Origin: Eubacteriales Family XIII. Incertae Sedis bacterium
GTDB lineage: Bacteria; Bacillota; Clostridia; Peptostreptococcales; Anaerovoracaceae
DNA: 38,406 bases
Assembly (NCBI GenBank): GCA_031272365.1
Contig: JAISTX010000084.1
Coordinates: forward strand, 1 to 38,406
Direction: 5' to 3'
The notes below the pieces were generated by a model. The model did not search any database, was not told the origin of the DNA, and saw nothing but the letters and a program-made list of their open reading frames with translations. Each line of letters begins with the position of its first letter. Position 1 is the first letter of the stretch. Shown here piece by piece: positions 9,734 to 20,720 of the stretch. The position numbers were made by a program, and so were the translations under genes.

Positions 9734-9758
9734 GTAAAATGCTGCGAAAAACGGGATG

Positions 9759-11150
9759 CTATTTGCGCTTCTTGATCGGCAGGTACGGCTGCCGCGCGGA
9801 GACGCTCATATACGCCGGGCGGATGATCTTGCTCGCGTTGATGAGCTCCTCGATGCGGTGCGCGCTCCAGCCCGTGATGCGCGCGATCGCGAAGAGCGGC
9901 GTGAAGAGCTCCTTCGGCAGGTCGAGCATCGAGTACACGAAGCCGCTGTAGAAGTCCACGTTCGGCGAGACGCCTTTGTAGATCTGGCGCACCTCGCCGA
10001 TGACCTGCGGCGCGAGCCGCGCGACGTTCTCGTACAGCCGGTACTCCTCCTCGCGCTTCTTCTCAACGGAGAGTTTTTTCACGAAGGTCTTGAAGATGTC
10101 CGCGCGCGGGTCGGAGAGCGAGTAGACCGCGTGGCCCATCCCGTAGATCAGGCCCGCGTGGTCGAAGACCTGCTTGTTGAGGATCGCCTTCAGGTAGGAG
10201 GCGACCTCCTCCTCGTCGCCCCAGTCGTCGATGTTCTCCTTCAGGTTCTCGAACATCTCCACGACCTTGATGTTCGCGCCGCCGTGCTTCGGCCCCTTCA
10301 GAGACCCGAGCGAGGCCGCCACGCTGCTGTACGTGTCCGTGCCCGAGGACGTGACGACGTGGGTCGTGAACGTGGAGTTGTTGCCGCCGCCGTGCTCCGC
10401 GTGCAGCACGAGCGCGATGTCGAGGATGCGCGCCTCGAGCTCCGTGTAGCGCCCGCCGCGCCGCAGCATGCGCAGGATGTTCTCGGCGGTGGACAGGTCC
10501 TTCTTCGGCTTGTTGATGAACAGGTCGTCGTTTTCGAAATAATGCCGGTAGGCCTGGTAGCCGTAGACCGCGAGCATCGGGAAGACCGCGATGAGCAGCA
10601 GGCTCTGCCGCAGCACGTTCGGGATGTCCGTGTCGTTCGCCTTCGTGTCGTAGGCGTGCAGCGTCAGGACGCTGCGCGCGAGCGTGTTCATCATGTCGAG
10701 GCTCGGCGCCTTGAGGATGATGTCGCGCACGAAGCTCGTCGGCAGCGTGCGGTAGTCCGCGAGGATCCCCTGGAACTCCTTGAGCTCCTGCTCGGACGGC
10801 AGCCGGCCGAACAGCAGCAGGTAGGACGTCTCCTCGAAGCCGAACCGCTTCTCCTTGATGAACCCGTTCACGAGCTCGTTGATCTCGACGCCCCGGAAGA
10901 ACAGCTCGCCCTCCATCGGGATTTTCTCCCCCCCCTCCCCGATGCGGAAGGCGTTGATCTCGGAAATCTCCGTCAGGCCCGTCAGCACGCCGTTGCCGTT
11001 CAGGTCGCGTAGGCCGCGGTTGACCGCGTATTTTGTGTAGAGCTCCGGCTCGATGATCCCGCGCCCGATGCACAGGTCGGCGAGATGCGCGATTTCGTTC
11101 GTGGTCTCGGAGTATTTCGGGTCAAGCGTATTGTAATCGTTTGCGTACAT
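9759..11150 (-). CDS. gltA: Citrate synthase
   Basis: The enzyme condenses oxaloacetate with acetyl-CoA to citrate in the cytoplasm. At 463 aa it is the longer clostridial type. Catalytic elements are visible: the His of GPKHGGAN (about residue 286), the His of GMGHAVY (about 341) and the Asp of NVDFYSGFVY (about 397). LHAEHGGGNNSTFTTHVV and ARITGWSAHRIEELI are further family blocks. ATG 11150 is preceded on the minus strand by GGAAAGGAG (11159-11167) at good spacing, and an extended -10 (TGGTAGAAT) lies just upstream. No aconitase or isocitrate dehydrogenase gene is near. It probably feeds glutamate synthesis in a partial TCA pathway, which is inference. A 2-methylcitrate synthase activity cannot be excluded by eye. 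Confidence 0.95.
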   Translation of the reverse strand: MYANDYNTLDPKYSETTNEIAHLADLCIGRGIIEPELYTKYAVNRGLRDLNGNGVLTGLTEISEINAFRIGEGGEKIPMEGELFFRGVEINELVNGFIKEKRFGFEETSYLLLFGRLPSEQELKEFQGILADYRTLPTSFVRDIILKAPSLDMMNTLARSVLTLHAYDTKANDTDIPNVLRQSLLLIAVFPMLAVYGYQAYRHYFENDDLFINKPKKDLSTAENILRMLRRGGRYTELEARILDIALVLHAEHGGGNNSTFTTHVVTSSGTDTYSSVAASLGSLKGPKHGGANIKVVEMFENLKENIDDWGDEEEVASYLKAILNKQVFDHAGLIYGMGHAVYSLSDPRADIFKTFVKKLSVEKKREEEYRLYENVARLAPQVIGEVRQIYKGVSPNVDFYSGFVYSMLDLPKELFTPLFAIARITGWSAHRIEELINASKIIRPAYMSVSARQPYLPIKKRK

Positions 11151-11175
11151 TTGGTAGGCTCCTTTCCAAGGCTAT

Positions 11176-11184
11176 ATTCTACCA
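11176..11184 (-). promoter_or_regulatory. Extended -10 promoter element of citrate synthase gene
   Basis: On the minus strand TGGTAGAAT reads as an extended -10 (TGnTAnaaT). It predicts a start about 20 nt before the ATG, just ahead of the ribosome site GGAAAGGAG at 11159-11167. No convincing -35 is visible, because the upstream bases are occupied by the hairpin at 11198-11220. Confidence 0.4.
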
Positions 11185-11197
11185 TATTAAAAGGATA

Positions 11198-11220
11198 GCA
11201 GGCTCGCTGCGCTCGCCTGC
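11198..11220 (-). terminator. Hairpin between pseudouridine synthase and citrate synthase genes
   Basis: GCAGGC (11198-11203) pairs with GCCTGC (11215-11220), with further GC-rich pairing possible in the loop. On the minus strand it is followed by TATCCTTTT, and on the plus strand by TTTT. It would end the minus-strand transcript of the upstream pseudouridine synthase gene before the citrate synthase promoter. Confidence 0.45.
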
Positions 11221-11233
11221 TTTTGATTGAAGC

Positions 11234-11262
11234 ATGGATTCCGGGTCAAGCCCGGAATGACA
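11234..11262 (-). repeat. Inverted partial copy of the dispersed palindromic repeat
   Basis: This 29-bp segment is the exact reverse complement of the first part of the repeat at 11275-11338 (core ATTCCGGGTCAAGCCCGGAA). With the intact copy 12 bp away it forms a large inverted repeat that would fold into a long hairpin in RNA or single-stranded DNA. Confidence 0.75.
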
Positions 11263-11274
11263 GCAGTTGCGTAA

Positions 11275-11338
11275 TGTCATTCCGGGCTTGACCCGGAATC
11301 CATACACAAATCAACAGGCGGATGCGCCAGCATCCGGC
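11275..11338 (+). repeat. Dispersed REP-like palindromic repeat, copy 1
   Basis: The element is about 65 bp. Its first half is the palindromic core TTCCGGGCTTGACCCGGAA. Its second half is a perfect hairpin, CGGATGC-GCCA-GCATCCG. The same two parts in the same order recur at 38073-38137 with about five mismatches confined to the linker. It is intergenic, between citrate synthase and the pseudouridine synthase. Its role is unknown; such elements often act in mRNA 3'-end stability or as non-autonomous mobile elements. Confidence 0.8.
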
Positions 11339-11345
11339 TTCCTTT

Positions 11346-12047
11346 TTATAAGGACGCGACTTCGCGGGAGGTGAGCTTGCGCCAGTGACCGGGCAGCAGA
11401 TTGCCGAGGCGCACGTCCCCGATGGCCGTCCGCTCGAGCTCCGTGACGCGGCAACCGACGGCCGCGAACATCTTGCGCACCTGGCGGTTCTTCCCCTCGT
11501 GTATCCTGACCTCGACGAGGAGCGAATGCTCCCCCGCTTTCACGATTTCAATAACAGCCGGCTTCGTGACATAGCCGCCGATGTCGACGCCGTTCCTGAG
11601 CCGCCGGAGCTTTGCCTCCGTCATCGCCCCCGTGACGCGCGCCAGGTAGGTCTTGACGAGCTCGTGCTTGGGGTGCGTGAGGCGGTACGCGAAGTCGCCG
11701 TCGTTCGTGAGGAGCAGCAGGCCCGTCGTCGGCCCGTCGAGCCTCCCGACCGGGAAGAGGCGCCCGCCCGCGCCGGACACGAGTTCCATGACGGTCGCCC
11801 GCCCGCGCTCGTCGCTCGTCGTCGTGATGTACCCCTTCGGCTTGTTCAGCGCGATGTAGGAAAGCTTCGCGGCGGGCAGGATCGGCTGCCCGTCCACCTC
11901 GACGGCCACGCCGCCCCCCTCGTCCACGTCGAACCCGAGCTCCGTCACGACGCGGCCCGAAACGCGTACCTTGCCGGCTGCGATCAGTTCGTCGGCCTTG
12001 CGCCTACTTGTTATTCCTGCATGCGCGATGTATTTGTTCAATCTCAT
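11346..12047 (-). CDS. rluB: 16S/23S rRNA pseudouridine synthase, RsuA/RluB/RluE/RluF family
   Basis: The protein isomerises a uridine in ribosomal RNA to pseudouridine. It has 233 aa. An N-terminal S4 RNA-binding domain (MRLNKYIAHAGITSRRKADE, to about residue 60) is followed by the catalytic domain. The catalytic Asp sits in PVGRLDGPTTGLLLLTNDG (about residues 98-116). KTYLARVTG and IHEGKNRQVRKMFAAVGCRV are further family blocks. Which of the RsuA, RluB, RluE or RluF sites it modifies cannot be decided by eye; RluB is the usual Gram-positive assignment. It diverges from the dehydrogenase gene at 12160 across about 110 bp. Confidence 0.9.
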   Translation of the reverse strand: MRLNKYIAHAGITSRRKADELIAAGKVRVSGRVVTELGFDVDEGGGVAVEVDGQPILPAAKLSYIALNKPKGYITTTSDERGRATVMELVSGAGGRLFPVGRLDGPTTGLLLLTNDGDFAYRLTHPKHELVKTYLARVTGAMTEAKLRRLRNGVDIGGYVTKPAVIEIVKAGEHSLLVEVRIHEGKNRQVRKMFAAVGCRVTELERTAIGDVRLGNLLPGHWRKLTSREVASL

Positions 12048-12082
12048 GGTTTTATTATACAGCCTTTTTTGCAGACGGGGGG

Positions 12083-12112
12083 TTGCCTGTGACGGGGGGG
12101 CGGTGTTATGAT
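12083..12112 (+). promoter_or_regulatory. Likely promoter of the saccharopine dehydrogenase-family gene
   Basis: TTGCCT (12083-12088) and TATGAT (12107-12112) are separated by 18 bp. The intervening sequence is a G-tract-rich stretch. The predicted transcript start near 12119 gives a leader of about 40 nt that carries the GGAGGGAGG ribosome site. Confidence 0.45.
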
Positions 12113-12159
12113 AGGTAGGTAATAGCTAATGCGCGTTCTTGCGCGGAGGGAGGTATCTC

Positions 12160-13422
12160 ATGAAGTTACTGGTCATAGGGGCGGGGGGCGTCGGTACGTC
12201 TGCTTGTCAAATCATCAAAAGGGCGAAGAAGGGCGGCGAATGGGCCAAGAAGGTCGTGGTCGCGGACTACAACGTGGACCGGGCGCGCCAGGTCGTCAAG
12301 GAGCTCGGAGAGAAGCGCTTCGTCGCCGAGAAGATCGACGCGAGCGACGCGGCGAGCATCACGAAGGTCATCAAGAAGCATGGCATCACGTGGGTGCTCA
12401 ACGCGGTCGAGCCGGCGTTCAACGAAAACATCTTCGACACCTGCTACGCAAACAAGGTCGGCTACATGGACTGCGCGATGACGCTGTCGAAGCCGGACCC
12501 GAAGGATCCATACCACAAGGCCCACATCAAGCTCGGCGACTACCAGTTTGACCGCCACGAAAAATGGGCGAAGAAGGGCATCCTGGCGCTCGTCGGCTCG
12601 GGCGTCGAGCCGGGCATGGCGGACGTGTTCGCGGCCTATGCGCAAAAGCACCTGTTCGACAAGATCGACGAGGTCAACGTGCGCGACGGCGACAACTACG
12701 CGGGCGGCGGCGACTTCGGCTTCTCGGTCTGGACGACGATCGAGGAATGCCTGAACCCGCCGGTCATCTACGAAAAGAAGAAGGGCTGGTTCACGACCGA
12801 ACGCTTCAGCGAGCCGGAGATCTTCAACTTCCCCGGCGGCATCGGCGACGTCGAGGTCGTCAACGTCGAGCATGAGGAGGTGCTGCTCGTGCCGCGCGTC
12901 ATCGACTGCAACCGCGTCACGTTCAAGTACGGGGTGCCGAGGGAGTTCCGCCAGCTGCTGCTCAACCTCGAGTCCGTCGGCATGTCCGAGGCCAAGAAAA
13001 AGATCAAGGTCGGCAAGGCGGAGATCGCGCCGCGCGACTTCCTCGTGAAGGTCGTGCCGAGCCCGGTCGAGTCGTCTGACAAGATGACGGGCGCGGGCTG
13101 CGCGGGCACCTGGGTCACGGGGACGAAGGACGGCCTGCGCCGCTCCGTCTACCTCTATCAGGTGGCCGACAACCAGACGTGCATCAAGCGCTACGGCACA
13201 AACTCCGTCGTCGCGCAAACGGCGGTCATGCCGGTCATCATGCTCGAGCTGCTCGCGACGGGCGTGTGGAGCGGCACGGGCGTCCTCGGCCCCGAGTCCT
13301 TCGACCCGGATCCGGCCGTGGCCCTGCTCGCGAAGTACGAGTTCCCGGCGGGCCTGCGCGAGATGGACAGCGCGTACGCGGACAAGCTGAATGAGAAGGC
13401 CCTGTTAGTCCCGCTTGGCTGA
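12160..13422 (+). CDS. Saccharopine dehydrogenase-family oxidoreductase
   Basis: This NAD(P)-dependent dehydrogenase-like protein has 420 aa. The N-terminal Rossmann motif is LLVIGAGGVGTSACQI. The segment GSGVEPGMADVFAAYAQKHL (about residues 147-166) closely resembles the equivalent block of carboxynorspermidine dehydrogenase and saccharopine dehydrogenases. The substrate is unproven. Polyamine (carboxy(nor)spermidine) synthesis or lysine metabolism are the family options, but no decarboxylase partner is adjacent. ATG 12160 is preferred over the in-frame TTG at 12139, because GGAGGGAGG (12145-12153) sits 6 nt upstream of it. The last 18 bp overlap the end of the convergent vsr-like gene. Confidence 0.85.
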   Translation: MKLLVIGAGGVGTSACQIIKRAKKGGEWAKKVVVADYNVDRARQVVKELGEKRFVAEKIDASDAASITKVIKKHGITWVLNAVEPAFNENIFDTCYANKVGYMDCAMTLSKPDPKDPYHKAHIKLGDYQFDRHEKWAKKGILALVGSGVEPGMADVFAAYAQKHLFDKIDEVNVRDGDNYAGGGDFGFSVWTTIEECLNPPVIYEKKKGWFTTERFSEPEIFNFPGGIGDVEVVNVEHEEVLLVPRVIDCNRVTFKYGVPREFRQLLLNLESVGMSEAKKKIKVGKAEIAPRDFLVKVVPSPVESSDKMTGAGCAGTWVTGTKDGLRRSVYLYQVADNQTCIKRYGTNSVVAQTAVMPVIMLELLATGVWSGTGVLGPESFDPDPAVALLAKYEFPAGLREMDSAYADKLNEKALLVPLG

Positions 13423-13878
13423 TTCCGACAGGATGCGTGCGGCGCGGATGGCGCCGATGGCGGCAAGGACGCGCCGCACGCACCCTTCCAGATCCTTTTC
13501 GATCTCCTCCCCCCAGAAATGCATGATCGTCCAGCCTTGCTCGGAGAGCAGGGCGTCGTTGCGCCAGTCGCGCTCGCGGTTCTTCTCGATCTTGTCGACC
13601 CAGTAGCCGCGGTTGCCTTTCAGGCGGCCCTTCTTTTCGCCCCAGTCCTTGCCGTGCCAAAACTCCCCGTCGCAGAAGATCGCGAGCCGGTGCTTCGTGA
13701 TGGCGATGTCCGGCGTGCCGGGGGCGCCCTTGAAATTTTTCCGGTAACGAACGCCGCGGTGCCAGAGCGCCTTGCGCAGCCGCACCTCGATGCCCGTGTC
13801 GCGCGACCGGATGCGCCGCATCGTGTCGGACCGGATCTGCTCCGGCGTCCTGCCCGCCCGTGGTTCCTTCTTCTTCAC
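13405..13878 (-). CDS. vsr: Vsr-family very short patch repair endonuclease
   Basis: Vsr nicks DNA 5' of T:G mismatches that arise by deamination of 5-methylcytosine. The protein has 157 aa, normal for the family. Visible elements are MRRIRSRDTGIEVRLRKALW (E31 in the metal site), GTPDI with catalytic D57, and CDGEFWHG with H75. The E. coli T-H pair is replaced by C69-D70, the common DGxFWHG variant. The start is GTG 13878 with AGGAG 9 nt upstream; the TAG stop of the histidine kinase overlaps this ribosome site. No cytosine methyltransferase, its usual partner, is in the window. It is probably translated from the kinase transcript, an odd pairing. The 3' end overlaps the convergent dehydrogenase gene by 18 bp. 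Confidence 0.88.
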   Translation of the reverse strand: MKKKEPRAGRTPEQIRSDTMRRIRSRDTGIEVRLRKALWHRGVRYRKNFKGAPGTPDIAITKHRLAIFCDGEFWHGKDWGEKKGRLKGNRGYWVDKIEKNRERDWRNDALLSEQGWTIMHFWGEEIEKDLEGCVRRVLAAIGAIRAARILSESAKRD

Positions 13879-13890
13879 GCTGCCCTGCTC

Positions 13891-17694
<3,804 letters not shown>

Positions 17695-17738
17695 ACTTGC
17701 ATTCTTACCCAAAAATAGAGTGTTGAAACCCACCAGGT

Positions 17739-17744
17739 ATCATA
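17739..17744 (-). promoter_or_regulatory. Extended -10 of the hybrid kinase promoter
   Basis: On the minus strand TGGTATGAT forms an extended -10 with TATGAT at 17739-17744, and no good -35 is visible. The predicted start falls at or within 1-2 nt of the GTG at 17733. That would give either a leaderless message or a leader of about 40 nt for the ATG at 17694. Confidence 0.4.
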
Positions 17745-17775
17745 CCACGATATGGCTGCGTGTATCAGCGTTTCC

Positions 17776-17804
17776 TTTACAGAAAGGCCAGAATACTTTA
17801 CAAT
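17776..17804 (+). promoter_or_regulatory. Promoter of the 17812 gene, predicting a leaderless or near-leaderless transcript
   Basis: TTTACA (17776-17781), a 17-bp spacer and TACAAT (17799-17804) match 5 of 6 bases in both hexamers. The expected start is about 17811, immediately before ATG 17812. No ribosome site can then lie on the message. Confidence 0.55.
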
Positions 17805-17811
17805 GCTACCC

Positions 17812-19038
17812 ATGAACAAAAATGATTTGACAGTCATACGAGGGGGGGCCATCGGGAGGCCCCTGCCGGAGCAAAAATTCATCGACGCCTACGCGACGAA
17901 CACGCGTCTGATGGGCGTGCTCGTCATTTACATACGCTGGAAGCTCTCCGGCGAGCTCGCGGAGCGGAAGGGCAGCCGCTCGCTCCACCAGTTTTTCTAC
18001 ATTGAAACGACGGAGGAGGGCATCGAGTCCTACCGCGGCATCTACGGCGAGGACGGCGAGGAGCTGCGCGAGGCGGAGCAGGTGATGCTCGGCGGCCTCG
18101 GCGCGGACAAGGTGATGCTCACGATGAACGAAGCCGCCTGGCTCATCCAAAGGTACGCCGAATTGAACAAAAAATTCGGCACGCCGCTGCCGGACGAGGT
18201 GCAGGACTACGCTTTCGTGCTGGAGCGGGAGACGGGCATCGACCGCGCGCGGGAGGAGCGCCTCTTCCGCATGCTCTGCGGCAAGATCGACAACGACAAC
18301 CAGCTCATCAACTACTTCCTCATGCGGTATTTTGCGCAGGACTTCTACCCGGTCGACATGATGTCGGCGGTGGAGATACGGCACGACCTCACGGGCGACC
18401 TCGAGAGCTCGACGCTGTGCCTCAACGAGATCCGCGAGGACAAAAACGACGACGGCGAGCGCGTGTGGCTCTGCGAGTCGGTCGTCGAGGAGGACCGCGG
18501 GCACCGCATTATTGTATCCGAGCTGGTGCTGACGGGGCCCAAGGGCGCGGAGCGGCGCGTGGAGCGTTTTTCCGTGCACGCAAATTTCTCGATCTCCGCG
18601 GCGGAGGCGGCGATGAAGCTGGCGCGCCCGGAGTTCGTGACGGTGTACGAGATCGCCGGCCCCGTGGACAACGTGCTCGACGAGCTCGACGAGCGCTACG
18701 CGGGGGCGCTGCAAAACCTGACGGAGGGCGGCAAGCTCTATGTGAGCTTCATGGACGACAACCGCCACGTGCGCGCGAACACCTACCGGCTCAACGACGA
18801 TGTGAAGGAGATCCTCTACGTGACGGTCGAGGACCAGCTCGTCATCGGCACGTACACGCTCTCCGGCATCCGCCTGCTCGAGAACAAGCTCATGCTGTCG
18901 TCTGTGGCGCGGCAGCTCATCGAGGTGGCCAAATACGAGTTCAAGGAGCAGATCCTGTACGACTACACGCTGAGCTACGGCGGGGATTTCATGCGGTACG
19001 TGGACGAGATCATGGGGTTCGAGCCGGAAGATGAATGA
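17812..19038 (+). CDS. Conserved-looking protein of unknown function upstream of hisZG
   Basis: I do not recognise this 408-aa protein. It has no signal peptide and no clear membrane helix, so it is probably cytoplasmic. It is rich in acidic and charged residues. It has a mixed alpha/beta look, with strand-like segments such as LMGVLVIYIRW and KLYVSFMDDNRHV and helical stretches such as MNEAAWLIQRYAELNKKFG. No catalytic signature was found. ATG 17812 is chosen because the promoter at 17776-17804 starts transcription right there. ATG 17803 and an upstream GTG-like extension lie within or before the promoter. A GAGGGGGGG tract at about 17840 could serve a later start. Its stop overlaps the ATG of hisZG by 8 nt, so the two genes are translationally coupled. 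Confidence 0.75.
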   Translation: MNKNDLTVIRGGAIGRPLPEQKFIDAYATNTRLMGVLVIYIRWKLSGELAERKGSRSLHQFFYIETTEEGIESYRGIYGEDGEELREAEQVMLGGLGADKVMLTMNEAAWLIQRYAELNKKFGTPLPDEVQDYAFVLERETGIDRAREERLFRMLCGKIDNDNQLINYFLMRYFAQDFYPVDMMSAVEIRHDLTGDLESSTLCLNEIREDKNDDGERVWLCESVVEEDRGHRIIVSELVLTGPKGAERRVERFSVHANFSISAAEAAMKLARPEFVTVYEIAGPVDNVLDELDERYAGALQNLTEGGKLYVSFMDDNRHVRANTYRLNDDVKEILYVTVEDQLVIGTYTLSGIRLLENKLMLSSVARQLIEVAKYEFKEQILYDYTLSYGGDFMRYVDEIMGFEPEDE

Positions 19039-20683
19039 CCGCGACCTGAGAATCGAGAAAATGACGCCGGATGGGACCAGGGACCGGCTTTTTGCGGAAG
19101 TAGAAGCGGAGAGCCGGGTTTTGCGCGGGCTCGAGGGCGTGTTCGAGGCGGCGGGGTACCGGAAGGTGCGGACGCCGGGGCTCGAGTACCTGTCCGTGTT
19201 CTCCTCGGCGGCCTCGTACTTCCCGCCGGAGGAGATGTACAAGATGTCCGACGCGGGCGGCCGGCTGACCGTCGTGCGCCCGGACAACACGATCCCGATC
19301 GCGCGCATGACGGCGACGAAGCTGAAGGGCGCGGAGCTGCCGCTGCGCGTCTACTACACGCAGAGCGTATTCCGCCGCCAGCCCGCGCACCGGGGGCGCG
19401 AGAGCGAGGTGCTCCAGGCGGGTGTCGAGCTCATCGGCGAGGCGGGCTTTTCCGCGGACGTCGACATGATCGCGTTGGCCGTGCAGTCGCTGTCCGGGAC
19501 GTATCAGGGGCGCTTCCGCATCGAGATCGGGCATGTCGGGCTGTTCAAATACCTCATGGGCAGGCTTCGGGCGACGGCGGAGGACCAGGCGCGCATCCAC
19601 CGGTACGTGGCGAGCAAAAACTACGCCTCGCTGGAAGAGGTCCTGGACAACTACAAAAAGAAGACCGCGGCCGGGCTGCTGCTGAAGCTGCCGGAGCTGT
19701 TCGGCGGGGGCGAGGCCTTGGACGAGGCGGCAGCCGTGTTTGCCAGCGCCGGCGAGGAGGTCAAGGCGATGATCGCCTACCTCAAGCAGGTGACGGGCGA
19801 GCTTTCGGCGCGCGGGCTCGGCGCAAGCGTGATGATCGACCTGGGGCTCGTCAACCAGGCGGAGTACTACTCGTCGCTCGTCTTCCGGGGCTACGGCGAG
19901 AGCGCGGGCGAGCCGCTGCTTTCGGGCGGGCGGTACGACGGGCTGTTCGCCGAGTTCGGGGAGGACGTGCCCGCGACGGGCTTCGGGATCAACGTGGACC
20001 TTTTGACCGAGGCGGCAGCCGGGGCGCACGGGACGGCCGGGGCAGACCGCCCCGCCGAGGCGCGGCCCCTGCGGATCGCCGTGACGAAAGGGCGTTTGGA
20101 GAAGGATTTCTCGGCTCTGTTGGAGCGGGCCGGGTATGACGCCTCGCCGCTGCGCGACATGGGGCGCCGGCTCCTCGTGGAGCTGCCGGGCGCGGGCATC
20201 GAGATCTTCCTCGCGAAGGCGGCGGACGTCGTGACCTACGTCGAGCACGGCGTGTGCGACGTCGGCATCGTCGGCAAGGACACGATCCTCGAGCAGGGCG
20301 GCACTTACTACGAAATTTTGGACCTCGGCTTCGGGAAATGCCGCTTTGCGTTTGCGGCGCCCGAGGGCGGGCATGTCTGCGCGGGCGGCGCGCCGTCCGT
20401 CGTGGCGAGCAAATACCCCGGCTACGCGGCGCGCTTTTTCGAGCGCAAGGGGCTCGACGTCAACATCATCAAGATCGACGGGTCGGTGGAGATCGCGCCT
20501 TTGCTCGGCCTCTGCGACGGGATCGTCGACATCGTCGAGACGGGGACGACGCTGAAGGAGAACGGGCTCGTCGTCACAGAGTACATCCGGGACATCACGG
20601 CGCGGCTCATCGTGAACGTGACTTCGATGAAACTACGCAAGGGGGAAGTGGAAAGTTTCGCGTCAAAGCTCAGGGGCGTGTAA
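19031..20683 (+). CDS. hisZG: HisZ-HisG fusion: ATP phosphoribosyltransferase regulatory and catalytic parts in one chain
   Basis: The protein has 550 aa. Residues about 1-335 are HisZ, the class II aminoacyl-tRNA synthetase-like regulatory subunit: VVRPDNTIPIARM with RVYYTQSVFRRQ (motif 2 region), ESEVLQAGVELIGE, and LLSGGRYDGLFAEFG with ATGFGINVDLL (motif 3). Residues about 346-550 are short-form HisG, starting LRIAVTKGRLEKD. Its PRPP-binding loop DGIVDIVETGTTLKENGL is intact. HisG makes phosphoribosyl-ATP, the first step of histidine synthesis, and short forms need HisZ. Normally the two are separate genes; here one frame reads through a roughly 10-residue linker. The HisZ part is somewhat short (usually near 380-400). 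No other his gene is in the window. Translation is coupled to the preceding unknown gene. Confidence 0.92.
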   Translation: MNDRDLRIEKMTPDGTRDRLFAEVEAESRVLRGLEGVFEAAGYRKVRTPGLEYLSVFSSAASYFPPEEMYKMSDAGGRLTVVRPDNTIPIARMTATKLKGAELPLRVYYTQSVFRRQPAHRGRESEVLQAGVELIGEAGFSADVDMIALAVQSLSGTYQGRFRIEIGHVGLFKYLMGRLRATAEDQARIHRYVASKNYASLEEVLDNYKKKTAAGLLLKLPELFGGGEALDEAAAVFASAGEEVKAMIAYLKQVTGELSARGLGASVMIDLGLVNQAEYYSSLVFRGYGESAGEPLLSGGRYDGLFAEFGEDVPATGFGINVDLLTEAAAGAHGTAGADRPAEARPLRIAVTKGRLEKDFSALLERAGYDASPLRDMGRRLLVELPGAGIEIFLAKAADVVTYVEHGVCDVGIVGKDTILEQGGTYYEILDLGFGKCRFAFAAPEGGHVCAGGAPSVVASKYPGYAARFFERKGLDVNIIKIDGSVEIAPLLGLCDGIVDIVETGTTLKENGLVVTEYIRDITARLIVNVTSMKLRKGEVESFASKLRGV

Positions 20684-20720
20684 TGTTATTCCTGTTCGAA
20701 CGGTTATGTAGGTAACGCGC

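Noticed and set aside
9471-9758. Chromosomal replication origin
   Set aside because: DnaA boxes are present, but dnaA, dnaN, rpmH or similar neighbours are not, and the flanking genes converge rather than diverge. It is kept only as a DnaA-site cluster.
9756-11012. Plus-strand frame of about 418 codons opposite citrate synthase
   Set aside because: It is an exact shadow of citrate synthase with biased Arg/Asp/Val/Leu composition and no ribosome site.
12139-12159. TTG start seven codons upstream for the dehydrogenase
   Set aside because: The extension would translate through the GGAGGGAGG ribosome site; ATG 12160 begins directly at the Rossmann strand.
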